This document shows positions 60,481 to 64,000 of a stretch of 64,000 nt of DNA, piece by piece (position 1 is the first letter of the stretch; every line of letters begins with the position of its first letter). Under the pieces are notes generated by a model. The model did no database searches. It was not told the DNA's origin and worked only from the letters and a program-made list of their open reading frames with translations. Source of the stretch: Aptenodytes patagonicus (Eukaryota; Chordata; Aves; Sphenisciformes; Spheniscidae). The position numbers and the translations under genes were made by a program. The DNA is taken from contig NC_134952.1 of assembly GCF_965638725.1 (NCBI RefSeq), positions 20,649,028 through 20,713,027 of the forward strand. The letters run 5' to 3'.

Positions 60481-61305
60481 GCGATGACCAGCTATGACTG
60501 CAACTCCTCACTATTAGATAATCGATTCTTGCCAGACTCTCATTTGTCTCCTCTCCCAGTCTGTTGTTTCTACACACCTTTGTTCCGGCTAAATGGCACT
60601 CCCTGCCTCGGTGGTGAGCAGTGTCACTGAGGCCACCACAAGCGTAGGAGACCAGGCTTCCCCAGTCCTAGCCCCAGTGCTGGTTCCACCTGCCATCGCT
60701 CCAACCGCTTTGGGCTGACGTGTGCTTTGCGGTGTTGGAGCACACAGAGGCCAGAGCTGTGCTGAGATGGAGCCAGCTCTGATGACTTTAAGTATAAAAC
60801 CCGTTACTTCTTTTTATTGTTGGTATTTTTAAGGGCTTTTGTGTTGCTCTGCTCTCTTTGGGTGTGCTTATAGTTACCATAAGCATAGCAATACCCTCAT
60901 CTAGTGCAGACTGTACATATTCTATCAAGCTTCAAAAATAGGCTACGCATTGGTTTTAAACATGACAATGAAAGGCTATGTGGAGTTGTCAGTAGAGATT
61001 TTGACACCTGTTTCGGAAGGGCCAAGATCTGTCTCACAATGGTCATAGCTTTTTATTCCCATGCTCATAACATTCAAAACAGCCCACTGCAGTTATCTCT
61101 GTAGGTAACCTGTGGGTGCGCTTCTCAAGGAATTAACGGAAAGCATAAAAAGCCTGTAGCAGGTACTCAGAAGTCAAAGAACAGCCGTGTAAGCCTGCGC
61201 GTGTAAAATTTATGCTGCTGCTTGTTATTTGCAAGTCTGTTATATATCATACCATTTCTCAAATAATACACTATCGGGTCAGGTTTTTTTCCCCAGGTTT
61301 TTTGG

Positions 61306-61358
61306 GAGTTGGACTCGATGATCCTTATGGGTCCACTCGAGATATTCTATGATTCTGT
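61306..61358 (+). mobile_element. Tiny CR1 3'-end fragment
   Basis: GAGTTGGACTCGATGATCCT, then GGGTCCACTCGAGAT, ending in the CR1 tail ATTCTATGATTCTGTG. Only the last 50-odd bases of a CR1 3' UTR are present, a typical extreme 5' truncation. Confidence 0.8.
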
Positions 61359-64000
61359 GAAACTGAAGTGAATCTTGTAAGACTGAATATGAATGAATTC
61401 AGCTCTGCAGTAGCTCTGGCTTGTTTAATTTTTTATACTGTATATAAAGTTTTAGGGAAGTCACATACAAAACCAGTCAGCAAAACATTGGAGAAGCTCT
61501 CTAACACAAGACACTATTTTTATTTTGCAAATGAGTCTAACTTTAAAAAAAAGATAAATCATAAGACCTTCTCTACCCTTAGCACTTCAGTGGCATGGAA
61601 ATTGTAGCTATAATTTGTTTGCACTTGAGATTCTAGGAGGAATTTTTGAAAGTGAAGAGAAAGAAACCAAGGTCAAAGACTTGTAGGACGCTAACAGAAA
61701 GTTGAGGAGAGTGGCAGAGGGCTCAGAAAGGCAAACACTTTTTATCAGAACTGTGAGAGAATTAAAAGAAAAAGCAGAAGGCTGGCAGTGAAGCAAAAGC
61801 AAGGCAACATCCTATGCAGAAGAGTGCAAGCACCTGTGTCAAAGGAAGGTGAGGATGCAGCACCTAGGCTGAGGTCATCGCAAACTTCGGCAAGACAGGT
61901 TTCATGAAATTAAATATTGCATTACATCTGAATGTCACCTAGCATGAGATAGGGTGTGGCCCAATACCTTTTGTTTAGTAAGTATAGACATAACAACAAC
62001 AAGTTTGAGAAATCCTGCTTCTGGAGTAGCCAACCTTTCACAAACCCGGGCTGGTGTGGGCTGGCAGTATGGGACCCCCTTTGCAAATCCTTTGCCTGCT
62101 CACCCGTCACAGGGGTTAGAAGTGGATGGCTGCTCCGTGGTGTGTGGTGGGGGTTATTTGGTCTCTCCTACTGCAACGGCTGGAGGTGCACGGTCCTTGG
62201 CAGGCGCTGTGCAGGGGAGCCCGGGTACCTGCCTCAGGCTGTGCCAGTAGGTGCAGAGCTGCAGCACCCATGGGTCTCCAGCCACACCACCCTCCTGCAT
62301 GGGGGCAGGGGAGGGACCTCTTGCACCCTTTGTCTCTTCTGGGGCACCTGTGCATAACCTGGCGCTCGTTATTACTAAACTTCCCGTTGTTTTTATGTCC
62401 ATAAATACTTTATATAAAGAACAAAGATAATTAAAAAGTAAATATAGCAACAAAAAAAGATGCTTGGTTGTCGTCTGTGGATTTACAGAAATCTGTTTGT
62501 AGGCAGAGGGACTGCACTATCTCCATGGCCACGATATTGTTCTGCTGTGTCTGGAACGAACCACTTTTGTAGGCAAGGAATAATGTAGTCTTTCAGTGCA
62601 TCTCTGGTGACGTTAAACCTGAGGGATGGTGAACAGAGCTGAATGTGAATAAGGTTTGTGTGATTCAGCTGCTTGCTCATTGGGAAATGAGTCCGTTGAC
62701 CAACAGGCAACATAGCTGGTGTCAGTCGGTCCCAGGTGATGCAATTTCAAATGTAAATACATGATGGAGATGAATTAAAATTTTACTAGCTATGGAAAAA
62801 GTCTGTTAGTACACGTGCCGATTTTCAGCCACTGCTGTCATAGTCTTCAATGTAAATACATGACCAAGATTAATCAAAATTTTACCTGACATGGGAAAGG
62901 TTTGGGTAGTAGGAATGTGCAAGGTAAATAATGGAGGAGAAACCATAGAACAAAACAAATAGACATAGGAATTATTCTTTAATTTTTGCAATGGTTTTGC
63001 TTCCACATGATAACATAATTTATATTTCTTATCTGTGAATGTCCATTTGCAATTTTAAACCCATTTAAATTTATCATCTAATTATAAGCATGCTAGGATG
63101 AATACAGAAAATGAAAAATAGATTTGTGCATTGTTTTGACTATAGCATTCAGTTCTGAAGTAAAAAATTATCTTGGAAAAATTACTTGCTCTGCCCTTAA
63201 AATCTTTTTTTTTTAAACTCCTATGTGAATTTTTCAGTTTGGCAGGTCAGCAGATGCAATTTTAAGTGTGCTCAAGCTAGAACTGGAATAGTACCAGATA
63301 TTTAATTTTATTCTATCAAGAAAAATATTCAAGGTCTTAAGGATGGACAGAGAGAAGCTTGGAATACAGTTCATGTTTTTAACTGTGAGGATCATTTACC
63401 CTGGAAACAGTTAATTCAGGGACGCGTTGGCTTTCTCATCATCTGGTCTCTTTAAAACAAGACTAAGTATTTTCTGTAAGCTAGATGCTTCAACTTAATC
63501 TGAAATTGTGGGTATCATGCAAAGTCATTTGGTCAAATTCAGCAACTGCAGTTGCACAAATCAGAGGAGATAATAAATAATTCCTTCATAAGTTTTCCTC
63601 AGTTGTTGCTTTTCTAGAACTCTACACTTTCTCAATTGTATTTCAAGGATATAGTGCATGTTCTCAGGTACTGAAACAATTAAAATTATCATCACAATTA
63701 AGCAACAAGGTATGGCAGCTGCAGTCTCTGGTTTGGAGGAGAAAGCAGAGCGGATAGCAGTCTCCAGCCTATTAGTAAACTAATGCCAGTGCCATTGCTT
63801 CTTTCTCTACGAGGGACAAATCACCTAAATATGCTTTGCTTGTTCTTCCTCTCTGAGTTATTAGGGGAGTCTTTCCTCTTGTCTTTCTAGAGCAGGTCCA
63901 GGTCTGTAAATGGAAAAATACATCCATTATATTCTGATATTTATGTTGAGAAAGCTTTTCTATAGGCCAGGTGATTTAAACAGGCTTACTGTAGTGAGAA
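61359..64000. other. Intergenic end of window
   Basis: No host exon recognised. It contains a GC-richer patch at about 62040-62350 with frames open on both strands, an imperfect direct repeat at 62750-62900, and an unidentified minus-strand open frame at 62483-62740. The next gene expected from synteny (SLC34A2) is not visible. Confidence 0.4.

Noticed and set aside
61954-62404. Overlapping 80-130 codon frames on both strands in the GC-richer patch
   Set aside because: Several frames are open at once on both strands, as expected from base composition; no motif recognised in any.
40010-64000. Search for SLC34A2 exons or another neighbour
   Set aside because: No stretch resembles a sodium-phosphate cotransporter or other known exon; in human this interval is also a long gene-poor gap.
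1-64000. CRISPR arrays, operons, prokaryotic systems, rRNA or tRNA genes
   Set aside because: The window is vertebrate nuclear DNA; no regular spacer array and no convincing tRNA or rRNA sequence was seen.

Overview
This is nuclear DNA from a bird. Long introns with GT-AG splicing, CpG-island promoters, several CR1 LINEs ending in the typical ATTCTATG-type 3' tail, and one ERVL-like solo LTR all fit an avian genome. The CR1 subfamily and the LTR family look like those of neoavian birds rather than chicken, but that last point is inference from memory.

All recognised host genes lie on the + strand, in the order known from human 4p15.2. The last exon of PI4K2B (1-118) is followed by its 3' UTR. 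ZCCHC4 (ATG 1891, stop 18471-18473) has 13 coding exons and a predicted 503 residues. ANAPC4 (ATG 19750, stop 38968-38970) has 28 coding exons and a predicted 799 residues. I assembled both gene models exon by exon from splice sites, reading phase and recalled similarity to the human proteins; all phases join and no internal stop appears. ZCCHC4 and ANAPC4 each start in their own CpG island, and only about 1.3 kb separates the ZCCHC4 stop from the ANAPC4 start. Downstream of the ANAPC4 poly(A) signals (about 40 kb) to the end of the window I found no host exon.

The three genes do unrelated housekeeping jobs: phosphatidylinositol 4-phosphate synthesis (PI4K2B), m6A methylation of 28S rRNA (ZCCHC4) and a scaffold subunit of the anaphase-promoting complex (ANAPC4). 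Their proximity is conserved synteny, not a pathway.

Transposable elements are the main accessory content. A CR1 copy in ZCCHC4 intron 2 has an open 678-codon reverse transcriptase frame. A frameshifted CR1 sits in ZCCHC4 intron 12. Old CR1 fragments lie in ANAPC4 introns 17 and 20. A close relative of the intron 2 copy lies at 41.1-43.0 kb, and a minus-strand 3' fragment at 51.5 kb. A 574 bp solo LTR with a perfect 5 bp target duplication lies at 49.4-50.0 kb, and a decayed relative at 47.2 kb.

I did not find a new biological system. The observations most worth checking are a lysine-free C-terminal tail in ANAPC4 (the human tail carries two SUMO sites), a GC-AG intron in ANAPC4, the open CR1 reverse transcriptase frame, and a CRE next to a TATA-like box in the solo LTR.
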